DNA of 64,000 nucleotides from assembly GCA_029964075.1 (NCBI GenBank), contig CM057142.1, forward strand, positions 201,770 to 265,769, in the 5' to 3' direction. Below the pieces are notes generated by a model. The model saw only the letters and a program-made list of their open reading frames with translations, did no database searches and had not been told where the DNA came from. Position numbers and translations under genes: made by a program. The DNA comes from Patiria pectinifera. Lineage: Eukaryota; Echinodermata; Asteroidea; Valvatida; Asterinidae. Numbering within the stretch: the stretch's first letter is position 1; every line of letters begins with the position of its first letter. Below are positions 12,001 through 21,180 of this stretch, one piece after another.

Positions 12001-15000
12001 ATCAGAGATAAATGCCGGCCTGATGGACATGTTGTGTCCTTGGGCAAGCCACTTCACTCCCACTTGCCTCTCTCCACCCAGGAGTATAAATGGGTACCGG
12101 TATTAGCTGGGGAGTAACCTGCGATGGACTAGCATCCCATCCAGGAGGAGTAGAAATATTCTCAGTCATTTCATGTGACTGAAATAAATGCCAGCCTCAT
12201 GGGCCACACTGGCTCTTGACAGACTTTACTTTACTTACTTTTTAAGACCACGTACGTGACGGGCTCTCGACCAATAGGAATGGGTAAACTGTCTCAGGTA
12301 TTTGTGCATGCTGATTGAATATTGAAGGGAAATGCGAAGTACAAAAATTCAAGCATTTCAAGGTCTTTGGTCAAGAGCTCGCAGTGAATGTTAACTACGA
12401 TTAGACTTGGCGCTTTTCCTGATTAAATTTAAAGTGACAAGTTCTGAATGATAAGAAGTTAATCATGAGCAAGCTCTGTCTGAGGGAAGTGCCAATTAGG
12501 CTTCATGTTCATCGCTGAAAGCCCCTAATTTTGTACTTGTAGACCTTATCAGTAGAAGAGGGATAACATGTCTACTTGCCACTCACACAGTAGCCTTTCA
12601 CCAACGCCATCGTGGCTTAACTTGCCCGCATTCAAAGCGGCAAACGCGAAGCGACTGGATATGGAGACTACACATGCGAGTGGCAAAGCCACGAGGGCCT
12701 TTTGCAACTTGTCGAGAAATTCTTATGTTTTTCTTTATAATCTCGATTTTTGCTACCCCAACAGGGTAGCAAAATTCCAACCAATCATCAGCCTTTTCGT
12801 GCGTGCGTGGCTACCACCCGGACGCGGACGCGTCGACGCGTCACGTCAGATGCTTGCACAAAATTTAAAAAACAAAAAATGCGAGTCTAGTTTTCCACGA
12901 GATCGTGACTGCGTAATTGTCATTACATTATCTTATTTTAACTTTACTTATAAAGGTATTTCAACAAATTATTTGAGGGTATGAACTTATTTTTCATCTG
13001 AACTTACAGTTATTTGCTCTTACGGTTTCCTTACTCACCCTTCTTTTAAAAATGGAAGCGACTAGGCAAAATCCGCGTTGTGATTGGTTAACCCTCAGCA
13101 TGCACGTTTCTTATTTGCATAAAAACTATGAATAATTCAACAAAATCAAGTTGCAAAAGGCCTCGTGGCTTTGCCACTCGTGCATGCTGTCTTAATCTTT
13201 GCTCCTGTCACTTCGGGTCTTCGCAACTCCGCCGCTCTAAGCCACGATGGCCTGGGTGAAAGGCTACTCACACAGGAGCAGTTAGCACCAAAATCTGACT
13301 TGGAGATAAAACAACACAAGTAACAACAGACAAACAAAATAGGTAGTAAAACAACATAGATGTTGAAAATTGTAAATGATGTTGAAAATTGTAGATAAAG
13401 AAGTGCAATATAATTTACTGGAAACAAAAAGAAACACAATCCTTTGGTTGAGCCATGGACTTAACTCTAAAAACAGCTGGGGGATAGCCAATTAATATCT
13501 GGGAATGCCCCCCCCCCCCCCCATCTGTTCTCCGTAATGCAATTACTGATCTTAATGAAATTCCAAATTAAAGCTTTCTTGTTCAATTTATATACAAGTT
13601 TAAGTTCATTAAAAAAAAAAGAAAATTTGTAGTGACAATCATTGGTATTCCATTTTCTGTCTGTGACTGAGTGAGTTTCTCTGTACACGTTCAGTGGAAA
13701 ACGAACGATTTTTTGGTGTAATTTGCATATAAATGTTGACATATTTCGGGGACGGATGTGATCCCTGATTTTTATGATATTCACATTTTTCAGAGTTTGT
13801 AAAAAACAGAGAATACAGGTTGAAAAAAATATGGGTTAAACTTTTAATAAAAATGTTTTTGTTTTTTTCAGTTGCTATGTTTTTCTTTTTCTCCCTTAAA
13901 AAAACAAATGTGAAGACTTTCAGACAAAAATGGAATGCTAAGTTATTGAAACTTGCCTCAGTGAGGGAAGAACGGGTATCCCCCCTCAGAAATTCAGTCA
14001 GACAAACACATGCTGTCCAAATCTCCGACCACATCAAGACAGCGCCAAATTGGCCATATCCTGCACCTTCGCAGGCCCAACTGTTGTCAGGTTGTTGTTG
14101 AATTTGTTGTGGTTCAACTGCCAATTAGCTGGAGTCAGCCGGCTTGTTAGCCTTGCACCCTTGGGAATTTGGTGATTTCCCCTCCTAGATGAAATATCCG
14201 TCGGGTACATGAAGGGGGGAGGGGGGGGGGGGGCTTGCTGGCACAAATCAATATGTTCCCTTGCGTTCTGGTGTACATATATCCCTTCCTGTGTTTACAC
14301 CTTTTTTTTTGTCGTTGTTTTTGCAGCACAGGATAATGAGTTTGTGAAAGTTGGGGAAAGACTTTGTTGTGCACTGACTGTGTACTTTCAAAGTGCAGGA
14401 TTAATAACATTGTGGTTTATAGAACTGAGTTTACGTTGCGTGAAATACTTTCATCATTGCCACCTTAACTCGGACCACAAAGTGATAACAAAAATGTAGA
14501 CATTTTGAGAACACAAACCATACGTAGTATTTATAAACATTGTGAATTTGTGGAATTGATTTTTCCACACAAAAAACTGATTTATTCTCTTTTTAACCCT
14601 GAACCACTTGATTTAAACAAGTCAAAGAATTGAGCAATCTTTTGATTTGTCTCCACTGCTTTCTCAGACTTTCTATAATAATAAAAGCACATCTTAAAGC
14701 TTGCCACAGGTACAGTAACTGTTTTGTTAACAAATTTGCAGCTCCAGAAAAATTACGGTGTTGTTATGTTAAAACATTTTGAAATTTCAAGTTTCAAATT
14801 ATGAATCATATTTGTTTTTATCTGATCTATGTAGACTTTCCTTCTAGATTCAACGTAATATTCATGCTTCCTTTCTCAATTTCCTTTGCAGCTGCCAGTC
14901 ATAGCCAAGAACATCGGCAAGCGATATTTTAAGCCAAACTTGGAGAGATTTCTGGATAGTATCTTCTATGCCCTGGCAAGTATCTGATTCGAACTTTTGC

Positions 15001-18000
15001 CCGTGCTTTTCCTTGTACCTCTTTAGTTTACACAGGTTTTTTTCCCTACACCAAATGTATTAAAATGGTCTGTGAAAACCGTCACATCATTCAGACAAAT
15101 TTGGATTACATATTGAGATGAGTGCAAGTTGGAAGTTCACTAAACTTGGAAGGTCACTAAACTTGAAAGCCCAACATCAACAAAAATGCATAAAGCTAGC
15201 AGACAAGAAGTCTACAGTCAATTTGTCTCCTGCTGAAACATTTTCTTTTCCTGAGTACTAGCGCTCATCTTCACTTATTGCCTTGGGAAAAAGCTTTTTA
15301 CAGGTGCCGGAAAGCTTAAGGACCTTGTCGGATACTTGAGCACTTTAATGGCTCGGTCAACTGCCAGCGAGTATCTATTGCCATTAGAATTGATACGTTA
15401 GTTGTCGCCTAGAGGTGCATTTGGACGAGACTGTTTCATCTGTATGTTCTTATAAATTGGTGACTGCAAACATGTGTAATGAATGTATGAGCTCTTAGGC
15501 AGATTGTCTCTAATCTTGATTGATCTTTCCATAGCAGCTGATGTTTTTATCAGCTGTAATTTTTTTTTTTTATAAAGGCAACCGATATTCACTGAATGCA
15601 ACAAATTTCTTTGAAACATAAAGAAAAAGCTTTGTATTTTTTTATTTATTTATTTTATTTGGTTTGTAGCAAAACAAATTACTCAATATTAATATGTACC
15701 TTGGAGAAACGATAGCTTCTGATTGGTCGAGACATGTGGGGGTGTATTAAAGTGTGATATAATTAAGACCGGCTTCAAGAACAAGAGAATAAACGGGACC
15801 TGAACTAGCTTTGATCCAGGCAATGATTGGCAAAATTCGTTGCTTGTAACATATGCGCACGTATGCAACACAGTTGCTATGCTGAGCGTGCGTACGCGCG
15901 CGTAAGTTTTCAAATGTACACAAAATGACATGTTCGTACTGAGGATGTTTACGATATATTTTCTGTAAACACGTCGCCCATGAACATTTTCTTTTTCTAA
16001 ACCAAGCATCTTTGTAAACCTGGACACAAGGAATGTAGAAACAAAAATTTCAGCTTCCTCCGTCAGGTAAAAATATGCAAATTGTCTTTATTTTATTCGC
16101 TATGGCAGCAGAAGTTTATACCCAGGATAATAATGCAATGAAGACTTTGTCCAACCTGGCCTAGAGTGATAATAACAACGTATATTGAAGAAATAGGTTA
16201 CCATACATTTGCATAAGCTAAAATATGGCCCCTGAACATGAACACAAAAAGTCTGGAAGTATCACTGAAAGAAAAGTCAAAAATTTGGAGCATTATATTT
16301 TTAACTGTATCTGTATACATGGTGGTTCAAAAAAAGTTCACACTTTTTCAGACGCACATTTCTCAAAATTGGGGAGACATGTTGAAATTGTTTTAAGATA
16401 TTCTTAAACTACAAGATCTTGGTGGTATGTGGTGAAAACGGCGTTGAAAATAAAGCCTAAATTAAGAAATGGCAGCCATTTACAGAAAAAAATGTCCAGT
16501 TTGTCCATACGCAAGTCTATGACACATGGTCAAACAATAGCACTGCGCAGTCTGTGTGCACAAAGAACTGCAATAGCAATTACCATATCTCATACACGCG
16601 TGTGCACAAACTTGATCTGATACACCGTGCCCTCTGGAGACGTGTGTACAATAGGGAACAAAAGATTGTATACGTCTCCACAGGACAATTTCTATAGATG
16701 AATACTTCTCCACAAGATTTTCACGAAATAGATATATTGATTTTACTCAAAAACTAGGAATTTCGAAGGCGGGTTGCATGATCTGTTGCAAATGGAAGAG
16801 TTTTAGAAAAGGGATGTTAAGTCCAAATATTAGCCAAGGAAATTAATTCTGGTTAAACTAAGGGCATTTTGAAACCTCACTTTCAAATTCGAAAACTTTA
16901 CTACACGAGAACAAAGAAATGTCTCCACAAGAATACAAATTTAAATTTCAGTATGCGTGGACCACCCTGTGTATTGTACAAACTGTGCAGTTCAAAGCTA
17001 AAAACATTGGCATTGCAGATAATGAACTTGTTTTTACGTCTCTTCCTGGCATAATTTCTTCAATAGTAAAAAGCAACAAGAACTCCAAAATTACAGTATA
17101 TAAATGTAAATGTAATGTTTCTTCTGTCCCAACAGTCATGTGACAACGCCCTTACCAGCAGTGCAGCAAGCCTTTGCCTGATTGAGCTTGGAAAGTACCT
17201 AGGCCCCAATATACTCAAAGGAAGGGTGGAGCAGTATAACCCCAAGTAAGTAACCAGACTAACCTTGTAGGCTTATGAAAATACATGCGCACAAGCTTTG
17301 ATTCGCAAACAAAATATCCATAATCTTGATAATAAGAAAAATGAAGAAGAAAAACCTAATGACTGTTTGAACCTGCAAATTGTAGATTAGGCCACACAAA
17401 AAAATACTGCTGCTTCCGATTACATGGCATTCGAAAATAGGGTAGGTAGGTAGGGAATTTTTTTTTTTTTGGCCAATTTTTTTTGTGTATGATCATATGG
17501 AGGCGTCTGCGTGTAGTCAAGGGTAAAAGGTAGAAATTGATGGTTTTGGGTGTTTTTTTTCTCATTTTTCCAATAAAAAAAATTAGGGTAGGGGCTGTCA
17601 GAATGGGGTAGGTAGGGAAACCGGAAGCAGAACTATTATTTTTTTTGGCCTTACCTTTCAGGATAAAACTGAGCTGTCTAGTCCTATGTTGGGGAAAATA
17701 CCCACATAGGACCGGATAGCTCTGTTAGTGGAGCACTGGGGTGCGTTCTATGTATAAAGCAAACATTCTGTCAATGTTTGTAAAAAGTTTCCCATTGGAT
17801 AATGGCATATTGGCGTGAGTGGACTACACCTTGTGAAGGTACTTGGGAGTCAGGTTGGTGTAGCGGTACTTCCCTCGCCTTCCACCGCTGTGACCCGGGT
17901 TCGAATCCCGCCTGGGCCAATATGTGGATTGCGTTTTCAGTCCCCTATCTGATTCCGTGGGTTTTCCCCAGGGTTTTCCCCAGAATATTCTTCTGGGCTT

Positions 18001-18288
18001 TTCCTCCCACATCTAAAACTGTAATGTCTTCACATTGTCTTCTCTTAACTGGACCTCATGCAAGACCAGTGGATTCCACTGAATGGGCTACCCAGTTAAA
18101 TTAACAAATAAATAATTTTAAAAAAAATTATACTTTGCAGTTTCAAATCCTGACTTAACGATTCTTTGCACATTTGTTCTAATCAAGCATGTTTGGTTAA
18201 TCAATATTTATTATTCACTTCCTTGTTTGGTATTTCTTTCAGTTATATCAACAAACTCCTTGCCAACCAGTGTGGAGCACCACTCTGA
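1..18288 (+). CDS. HEAT/ARM-repeat protein, C-terminal 472 codons, 13 exons (5' end outside window)
   Basis: I joined thirteen exons by reading frame: 1-92, 1275-1393, 1882-1991, 3836-3938, 4468-4554, 5755-5897, 6504-6613, 7286-7455, 8113-8225, 9688-9829, 14892-14975, 17136-17245 and 18243-18288. Every junction keeps phase, and all introns are GT-AG except one GC-AG. Numbering from base 11, the product has 472 residues to a TGA stop. Residues 1-252 carry at least five HEAT-like helical pairs with the typical VR-x-AA or VR-x-GA turn (NWSQVRMASS, NNHAVREAACA, SWPVRDAACVA, IPSVRQGAAVA). Residues 253-308 are a charged linker, 309-346 a Cys/Gly/basic segment, and 347-472 more amphipathic helices. 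HEAT proteins are usually scaffolds for protein binding; no catalytic residue is visible, and I see no signal peptide or membrane segment. I do not recognise the family member, and the N terminus and promoter lie left of the window. Exon calls are strong; function is unknown. Confidence 0.85.
133..479. mobile_element. MITE-like inverted-repeat element in the first visible intron
   Basis: The arm at 133-155 (gacatacagatccttgtcat...) is repeated inverted at about 450-479. The 300 bases between hold no open frame of note. Confidence 0.6.
487..630. repeat. 144-bp near-perfect palindrome
   Basis: Arms 487-558 and 561-630 pair almost completely around a 2-base centre (ccagt-tc-actgg). It lies in an intron just after another inverted-repeat element. 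It is probably a hairpin MITE, or the product of an inverted duplication. Confidence 0.85.
963..1171. mobile_element. Short MITE with ttttacaca...catgattttgtc ends
   Basis: The arm at 963-986 matches the inverted arm at 1149-1170. The core is about 160 bases and non-coding. Confidence 0.6.
1275..1393 (+). CDS. HEAT-repeat gene, exon 2 of those visible
   Basis: The acceptor is gatcag and the donor cag|gttagt. The exon completes an Asp codon split with the previous exon and codes for 40 residues ending HLAEGLADNWSQ, the first half of a HEAT repeat. An ATG at 1292 could suggest a start, but the split codon and the upstream HEAT exon make this internal. The pyrimidine tract is weak, so the acceptor is the least certain of the gene. 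Confidence 0.75.
1882..1991 (+). CDS. HEAT-repeat gene, exon 3
   Basis: The acceptor is gttttctttag and the donor gtgagt. It codes for VRMASSVATRKFLLNL and following residues, the second helix of a HEAT repeat whose first helix is in the previous exon. It ends with two bases of an Arg codon. Confidence 0.85.
2058..2340 (-). mobile_element. tRNA-derived SINE, type A
   Basis: Read on the minus strand, a worn tRNA-like head with a box-B-like ggtttgaatcc is followed by a conserved body (tgtgtccttgggcaagccac, then gcctctctc... and gagtataaatgggtacc). The same body recurs at 2366-2607, 6199 and 11769-12236. Confidence 0.75.
2366..2607 (-). mobile_element. SINE type A with intact-looking tRNA-Met-like head
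   Basis: The head at 2531-2601 (minus) folds as a tRNA: anticodon stem CAGGA/TCCTG around TTCATGA (anticodon CAU), T-arm GTGGG-TTCGAGC-CCCAC. The acceptor stem pairs at only five of seven positions, and a worn type A body follows, so it is a SINE head rather than a working tRNA gene. Confidence 0.7.
3163..3287. mobile_element. Hairpin MITE with aggccatgtccgatttact ends
   Basis: The outer arms (3163-3190 and 3260-3287) and an inner pair (cacacgggtctatgggaag against cttccataggcacgtgtg) make a nearly continuous 125-bp hairpin. A related aggctgcgtccgaat end occurs at 22998. Confidence 0.6.
3836..3938 (+). CDS. HEAT-repeat gene, exon 4
   Basis: The acceptor is attaattcag and the donor atg|gtgagt. 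It completes the split Arg codon and codes for YYVAEGVRTYSQHTW and following residues, ending NMPNM. It resembles an inter-repeat loop with a following helix. Confidence 0.8.
4208..4394. mobile_element. TTAA-ended MITE (ttaaggc family)
   Basis: The ends TTAAGGCTGGTTCATGC and, inverted, TTAAGGCCAATTCATAC are followed inward by matching gcgaatgcaa motifs. Its length is 187 bp. TTAA at both ends is the target site of piggyBac-type transposons. Confidence 0.7.
4468..4554 (+). CDS. HEAT-repeat gene, exon 5 (source of the downstream tandem array)
   Basis: The acceptor is tgttttcacag and the donor aag|gtacaa; phase is 0 on both sides and the exon gives 29 residues. NNHAVREAACACIAELGSK is a clear HEAT second helix. 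The last 42 bases (4513-4554, exactly 14 codons) and the donor are repeated five more times in the following intron. Confidence 0.88.
4513..5125 (+). repeat. 103-bp tandem array made from an exon end plus its splice donor
   Basis: About six units of 102-103 bp run from the exon itself into the intron. Copies of the 42-bp exon end lie at 4513-4554, 4616-4657, 4718-4759, 4821-4862, 4924-4965 and 5027-5068, and a decayed seventh unit ends near 5125. The rest of each unit is intron start plus a C/T-rich tract. Donors remain GT at every copy; at 4657 the base before GT has changed from G to T. The near identity of units suggests recent or homogenised amplification. Confidence 0.95.
4718..4759 (+). 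other. Candidate in-frame 42-bp cassette exon within the array
   Basis: This copy alone has a canonical acceptor at the exact edge of the exon-derived part: a long C/T tract and ccacag, then AGG. It ends AAG|gtatga. Both edges are phase 0, so inclusion would add REAACACIAELGSK, a second copy of a HEAT helix. Other copies read ccactg at that edge and lack the AG. Use of this exon is inferred from splice signals only. Confidence 0.4.
5755..5897 (+). CDS. HEAT-repeat gene, exon 6
   Basis: The acceptor is gatctcacag and the donor gtgagt. It codes for 47 residues plus a split Arg codon. LLECFSDDSWPVRDAACVA is a textbook HEAT motif (D-x-W-x-VR-x-AA), the best in the protein. Confidence 0.9.
6051..6197. 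mobile_element. Small CAGGCATG-type MITE, copy 1
   Basis: It runs from tacaggcatgagattttt to the inverted end caatctcatcccgta, 147 bp. A sister of about 145 bp is at 18540-18684. Confidence 0.5.
6199..6445 (+). mobile_element. tRNA-derived SINE, type A
   Basis: The head has an A-box-like ggtccagtggttacgatg and a B-box gggttcgaaccc. The shared body follows (cttgggcaagacac, gcctctctccacctaggagt, ataaatgggtacc), then a tail containing gtaaagcgctttgaga. It inserted immediately beside the MITE at 6051. Confidence 0.8.
6504..6613 (+). CDS. HEAT-repeat gene, exon 7
   Basis: The acceptor is ttatcttcag and the donor gtgagt. LYPLFFANLADNIPSVRQGA continues into AVALLNVAKAY, a complete HEAT pair. Codons are split at both edges (Arg at the start, Gly at the end), and both fit the neighbours. 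Confidence 0.9.
6730..7212. mobile_element. TTAA-ended MITE family B, copy 1
   Basis: It is a 483-bp element in the intron before exon 8. The ends are related to TTAAAGGGAATATACAACAT. It carries an internal hairpin around ccaacgctggtcaggtgacc. Other copies are at 39732-40268 (inverted) and 61230-61759. Confidence 0.8.
7286..7455 (+). CDS. HEAT-repeat gene, exon 8 (charged linker)
   Basis: The acceptor is ttttcctcacag and the donor cag|gtacat. Its 56 whole codons are rich in Glu, Lys and Asp, for example NLLMDKIKEGVSGLE and AKRLRDNDIELHSDKQ, and look less like a repeat than the earlier exons. It probably separates the N-terminal HEAT block from the C-terminal helices. Confidence 0.85.
7556..7850 (-). 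mobile_element. tRNA-Gly-derived SINE, type B, copy 1
   Basis: On the minus strand the head reads ggttggcgtagcggtactt, then gccttccaccgctgtgacc and gggttcgaatcc, close to metazoan tRNA-Gly(UCC). A body with gtgggttttcc and ttctgggcttttcctcc follows, then an A/T-rich taaataaat tail. Confidence 0.85.
8113..8225 (+). CDS. HEAT-repeat gene, exon 9 (Cys/Gly/basic segment)
   Basis: The acceptor is tttttccccag and the donor gtaagg. It codes for a segment with three Cys, several Gly and many Lys/Arg, including KMGRGSKREGGCMDHKFRRP and ending EPWEVCE plus a split Gly. The next exon continues GCIQLLSELSS, so EPWEVCEGCIQLLSEL begins the next helical block. No zinc-finger spacing is obvious. Confidence 0.85.
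8381..8898. mobile_element. TTAA-ended MITE family A, copy 1
   Basis: The perfect ends TTAAAGCTATAGTCCATCAT are inverted at 8881-8898. It is 518 bp long in the intron before exon 10. Three more copies lie at 49106, 55534 and 63035. The core contains the conserved gaaagaaggcatttccaa and a CG-rich cgcgcgcg tract; there is no transposase. Confidence 0.9.
9688..9829 (+). CDS. HEAT-repeat gene, exon 10
   Basis: The acceptor is cttgtttacag and the donor cag|gttggt. It codes for CIQLLSELSSIQSL and continues to HVHLLETVCKQ. Leu-rich amphipathic helices of ARM type are visible. Confidence 0.88.
10059..10196. repeat. Hairpin element with telomere-like core
   Basis: Each arm carries two tandem copies of a roughly 14-base unit (ctatgttccgacatcc). 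Left arm 10067-10096 pairs with 10159-10188. Between them is ggttagggttaggg-type sequence. Its counterpart is at 56425. Confidence 0.8.
10325..10610. mobile_element. Dispersed repeat with ttaaccagttcgcgccggga end
   Basis: The block from 10335 (aaccagttcgcgccgggatt, then ttgacattgaccggacccag) recurs inverted at 28574-28618. The other boundary is not clear. Confidence 0.45.
11769..12236 (+). mobile_element. Two adjacent SINE type A units
   Basis: A full unit starts at 11769 (head gtgtggcccagtggttaggg, B-box ggttcgattcc, body tgtgtccttgggcaagccac). A second body without its own head begins near 12030 and ends at the ttgacagactttactttact tail. Confidence 0.8.
12591..13266. mobile_element. Mutator-like MITE with 125-bp inverted ends and 9-bp target duplication
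   Basis: The ends TAGCCTTTCACC are extended by arms at 12591-12715 and 13141-13266 that match over their length. CTCACACAG stands directly before (12582-12590) and after (13267-13275) the element. A 9-bp duplication with long inverted ends is the mark of Mutator-like elements. No transposase frame is present in the core. Confidence 0.85.
14892..14975 (+). CDS. HEAT-repeat gene, exon 11 (followed by a GC donor)
   Basis: The acceptor is tttcctttgcag. Its 28 residues are LPVIAKNIGKRYFKPNLERF followed by LDSIFYAL. The exon must end at CTG before gcaagt, because the GT three bases further on would join to ATC ATG TGA and stop. The intron to 17135 is therefore GC-AG, and gcaagt fits the known GC-donor consensus. 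Confidence 0.8.
17136..17245 (+). CDS. HEAT-repeat gene, exon 12
   Basis: The acceptor is tctgtcccaacag and the donor gtaagt. It codes for SCDNALTSSAASLCLIELGK and continues to GRVEQYNP, with two bases of a split Asn codon. Two more amphipathic helices are likely. Confidence 0.88.
17390..17650. mobile_element. Harbinger-like MITE, copy 1
   Basis: The ends ggcca...ctgcttccg are inverted, and a 3-bp direct repeat TTA flanks the element. Inner repeats of taggtaggtaggga are present. GGCC-type ends with 3-bp duplications fit PIF/Harbinger. Copy 2 is at 41737. Confidence 0.75.
17846..18116 (+). mobile_element. tRNA-Gly-derived SINE, type B, copy 2
   Basis: The head is gtcaggttggtgtagcggta, then ccttccaccgctgtgacccg and ggttcgaatccc. 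The body resembles the 7556 copy, and the tail is aacaaataaataatttt. It is the best preserved of the three. Confidence 0.88.
18243..18288 (+). CDS. HEAT-repeat gene, last coding exon
   Basis: The acceptor is tatttctttcag. It completes Asn and codes for YINKLLANQCGAPL, then TGA at 18286-18288. The 3' untranslated region follows directly. Confidence 0.88.
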
Positions 18289-18739
18289 AGACTATCCTAA
18301 AAAAAAACAGCGGCCAGATACGCCCGTCAGCAACAAATCATGTAGTATTAAGCGATGAGTTTTTTTAGGCGATACATTATTTGTCACAAAGAATTAGTCA
18401 ACCTCAACTTTGAAGAGTACATACCATGATTAAAAAAAAAGAGCTATTTCAAGAGAATCCCTTTAAAATACTGTTTTGGAAGTTTCAAAGTGTCTAGATT
18501 TAGGACAAATTTGCACTTATTGTACAAGCTATGATTACTTATATGCAGGCATGCAACTTTTCCTCGGATCAGCTGATTTCCTCTTTTTTTTTACTTCCCA
18601 TATGTGCCATTGAAAATAGAAAAACACTGTACAAAGATTTTAGTTTCCTCTTTTTTTGTGACTTCCCAGTTGCATGCCTGTATATGTATATCAGTTTATG
18701 TAACAGACACAAGTACAGACTACTTTAGTTTGAAATAAA
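18289..18739 (+). other. Probable 3' untranslated region with poly(A) signal
   Basis: No coding signal follows the stop. The first good AATAAA is at 18734-18739; later ones are at 20572 and 20949, so a longer form is possible. A small CAGGCATG-type MITE lies inside at 18540-18684. Confidence 0.5.
18540..18684. mobile_element. Small CAGGCATG-type MITE, copy 2
   Basis: The ends tatatgcaggcatgcaact are inverted at 18668-18684. It lies in the probable 3' untranslated region. Confidence 0.55.
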
Positions 18740-19811
18740 CAGTGTCATGTGTCCATGAAAGTATCTACAAAATCCCTTAACCAGTTACACTGAGGACGTG
18801 TTAACACAATCTGGGTGACGGGATATATCTTCAAGCTTTTCCCGAGTCTCTGGCAGTGGACGTGTATACACGTTAGTGGTTCCCTGCGAATTTGTACACA
18901 CTGTGTTTTGAACTTGAGCTTGCCTGCTGTACATGGCCTGTCGTCGTAGCAAATATCGCTCCATGGCGGGGTCTTGGAGTGTTGCAAAACATGAAGTTAC
19001 GATAAGAAGTACCGTACAAATATTGTACAAATGACCCTCTAGAGTCTGTATTTGCGGTGTTTCAACCCTGTTTGACTTAACTTAAAATTTGGCCGATATG
19101 TCTTATCTTTTTCAAAAATAGTAATTTTTTGGCCCAAAATAATCCCAGCGGCAAGTATTTAAGTTAGAAGTACATGCATGTACCACTTTGGTTCGCACTG
19201 CTTCATTGTGGTGCTGCACTTTATGTACAGTTGTCCAAAAAAATCTGATTAAAGTTTTACTGTGAAGAGTAACTTCAATCATTTGGCAGCCGTGTTATTT
19301 CAGTGAAACAGATTTTGGATTTGTAGTGACTATTTTATGTATGATTAAATTTGTAGTGACTGTTTTATGTATGATAAAAAAGTACTTTTGACAGTAAATA
19401 TTTTGGGATTTAATAGTTTTGTTTATTGATGTTTGCAAATGTTGAATATTACCTTTAAATCAGTTTTAAACATATTGTGATGCGTGTCGGAGAGGGAAGA
19501 AAATCCTGACTAAAGGCGGACCATAAACGTCTTGGGATATCTCTTGATTGTGTGAGCACATGTATCAAACTTTTTGGTTTGCATGCCAGTTGGACCATTT
19601 TGAATAATCATGAAACCAACTTGCAAGTAACTTTACCAAGTCAACTTAATAACCTGCTTCTGTTGTAGTTTTCTCTAAACAATGCTTGTTGCCCCCATAT
19701 CCCCATAGGGTTTTAGTGTGTCAAACATCTGAGTTTGAACAAAAACGTCAATGTTGTCAAATACATGCCCCCCAAAAAGTAATAATAAACCCTTAAAATA
19801 GGTTAATTAAA

Positions 19812-20556
19812 TACAGGGCGAGTCAAAAAAGGGAAACCCAAATGACAGGACCAATTACTTAAAGGGCTAGTTCTGAATGTAGCACTTTCAAAATCTAGGA
19901 TATGAAGGCCCAATTAATAAACTTTCTTTTAGTACAAGGATCATGCAAATCACTCATGCACTTTTCAAGTTACGAATTTCAAAAACAAACACAGGTTTTA
20001 AAGTTCTGTCCACGGATCACAAAAAAAGGTAAGTGTTCTTTCAGCAAAATGAAAGCAATTCATAGGGATGTTTGTGAATTGTTTTCGTTTTGCTGAAAGA
20101 ACACTTCCCTTTTTTTGTAGTGTCATGGGCGTCGCAAGGCGCCCCCCCCCCCCCCCGAAAAGCAAAAAAAAAATAAAGAAGGGAAAAAAAAGAGAAAAAA
20201 AAGAGGCGCGAAGTCATATTGGTGTAAATTTAATGGGTTGGTGGGGGATGTTCCTGCCCCCTCTTAAACTGATAAATCGAGAACATGTTGAGAAATACAG
20301 GATTTTTGGGGGGGAAATATTTTTTGCCCCCCTCTAGAAAAAATCCTGGCAACGCCCATGAACGGTGTTTGTGTTTAAAATCCCCTAACTTCAGAAGTAT
20401 GAGTGACTTGAATGATTCTTTTACTAAAAGAAAGCTTATTAATTGGGCTTTCATATCCTAGATTTTGAAAGTGCTGCATGCAGAACTTCATTTATAAAAA
20501 CAAAACAATGGTCGTGACATTTGGATTTCCCTTTTTTTTTTTTTACTCGTCCTGTA
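19812..20556. mobile_element. TACAGGGCG-ended element with a nested insertion
   Basis: The ends tacagggcgagtcaaaaaag are inverted at 20530-20556. Inner inverted segments (aaaatctaggatatgaaggc...) match at 20425-20470. A second element (20124-20360) sits in the middle. Flanking TA suggests Tc1/mariner-type insertion. Confidence 0.75.
20124..20360. mobile_element. Nested catgggcgtcgc-type repeat, copy 1
   Basis: It begins catgggcgtcgcaagg and ends cctggcaacgcccatg. It contains C-runs and G-runs and a gcccccctctagaaaaaatc tract. Copy 2 is at 48127-48298. Confidence 0.65.
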
Positions 20557-21180
20557 TGTAGATATGCTCAAAATAAATAGGGTATACTACTGAAAGATCC
20601 ATAAGGGAATGAATGACAGTTTTAATTTATGGTATCATATTTTGTATTATGTTTAGGAGTGCATCATAAATATTGTTTTACACACTGATTTGTTGAAATT
20701 GTGTATTACTTGGCATTAATGACAGTACTGAAGTTTGATTTGTTTGTTGAGATAGAAGTATGCAATCTACATATTATTTGCCTTTTACTTGAACAGTTTT
20801 GCGATGATAATGTGCCATTTTGTATAGACGTGTATTGGTTTATAAAAGTCACCGCCAACATTTCTTTGAAAGTCCAATTTGCACATCACTTCTGTGTTTT
20901 ATTTATCAAGAAAGAGAAAAATGACAATAGTTACTTTCTGATATTTTGAATAAATCTGAATGGCACAGTTAGGTCATGGGCCAAAATCTGTATCAGGTCT
21001 AGAAGTTGAGGTTCGTCTTAAGTTGTTGGTGTCGGCTTGTAATAAGGTCAACTGTATACTACATGTAATTCGATAGTGCTGAAATTGAATCTGGCTGTTC
21101 ACATTGGCCCGAATTGCACATTAAAGTTATGACAACATGTTGTCCTCATTATTTTGCCCATTTTTTGTCAATAATAGTAT
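20557..21180. other. Unique sequence, nothing recognised
   Basis: It is AT-rich. AATAAA motifs at 20572 and 20949 could serve long transcripts of the HEAT gene. I see no exon or repeat here. Confidence 0.5.

Noticed and set aside
13639-14124. 161-residue minus-strand frame in the intron before exon 11
   Set aside because: Low-complexity Lys/Phe/Asn content, with no domain and no splice support.
17848-17922. tRNA-Gly gene
   Set aside because: It is the head of a SINE with two other copies in the window; body and tail are attached.
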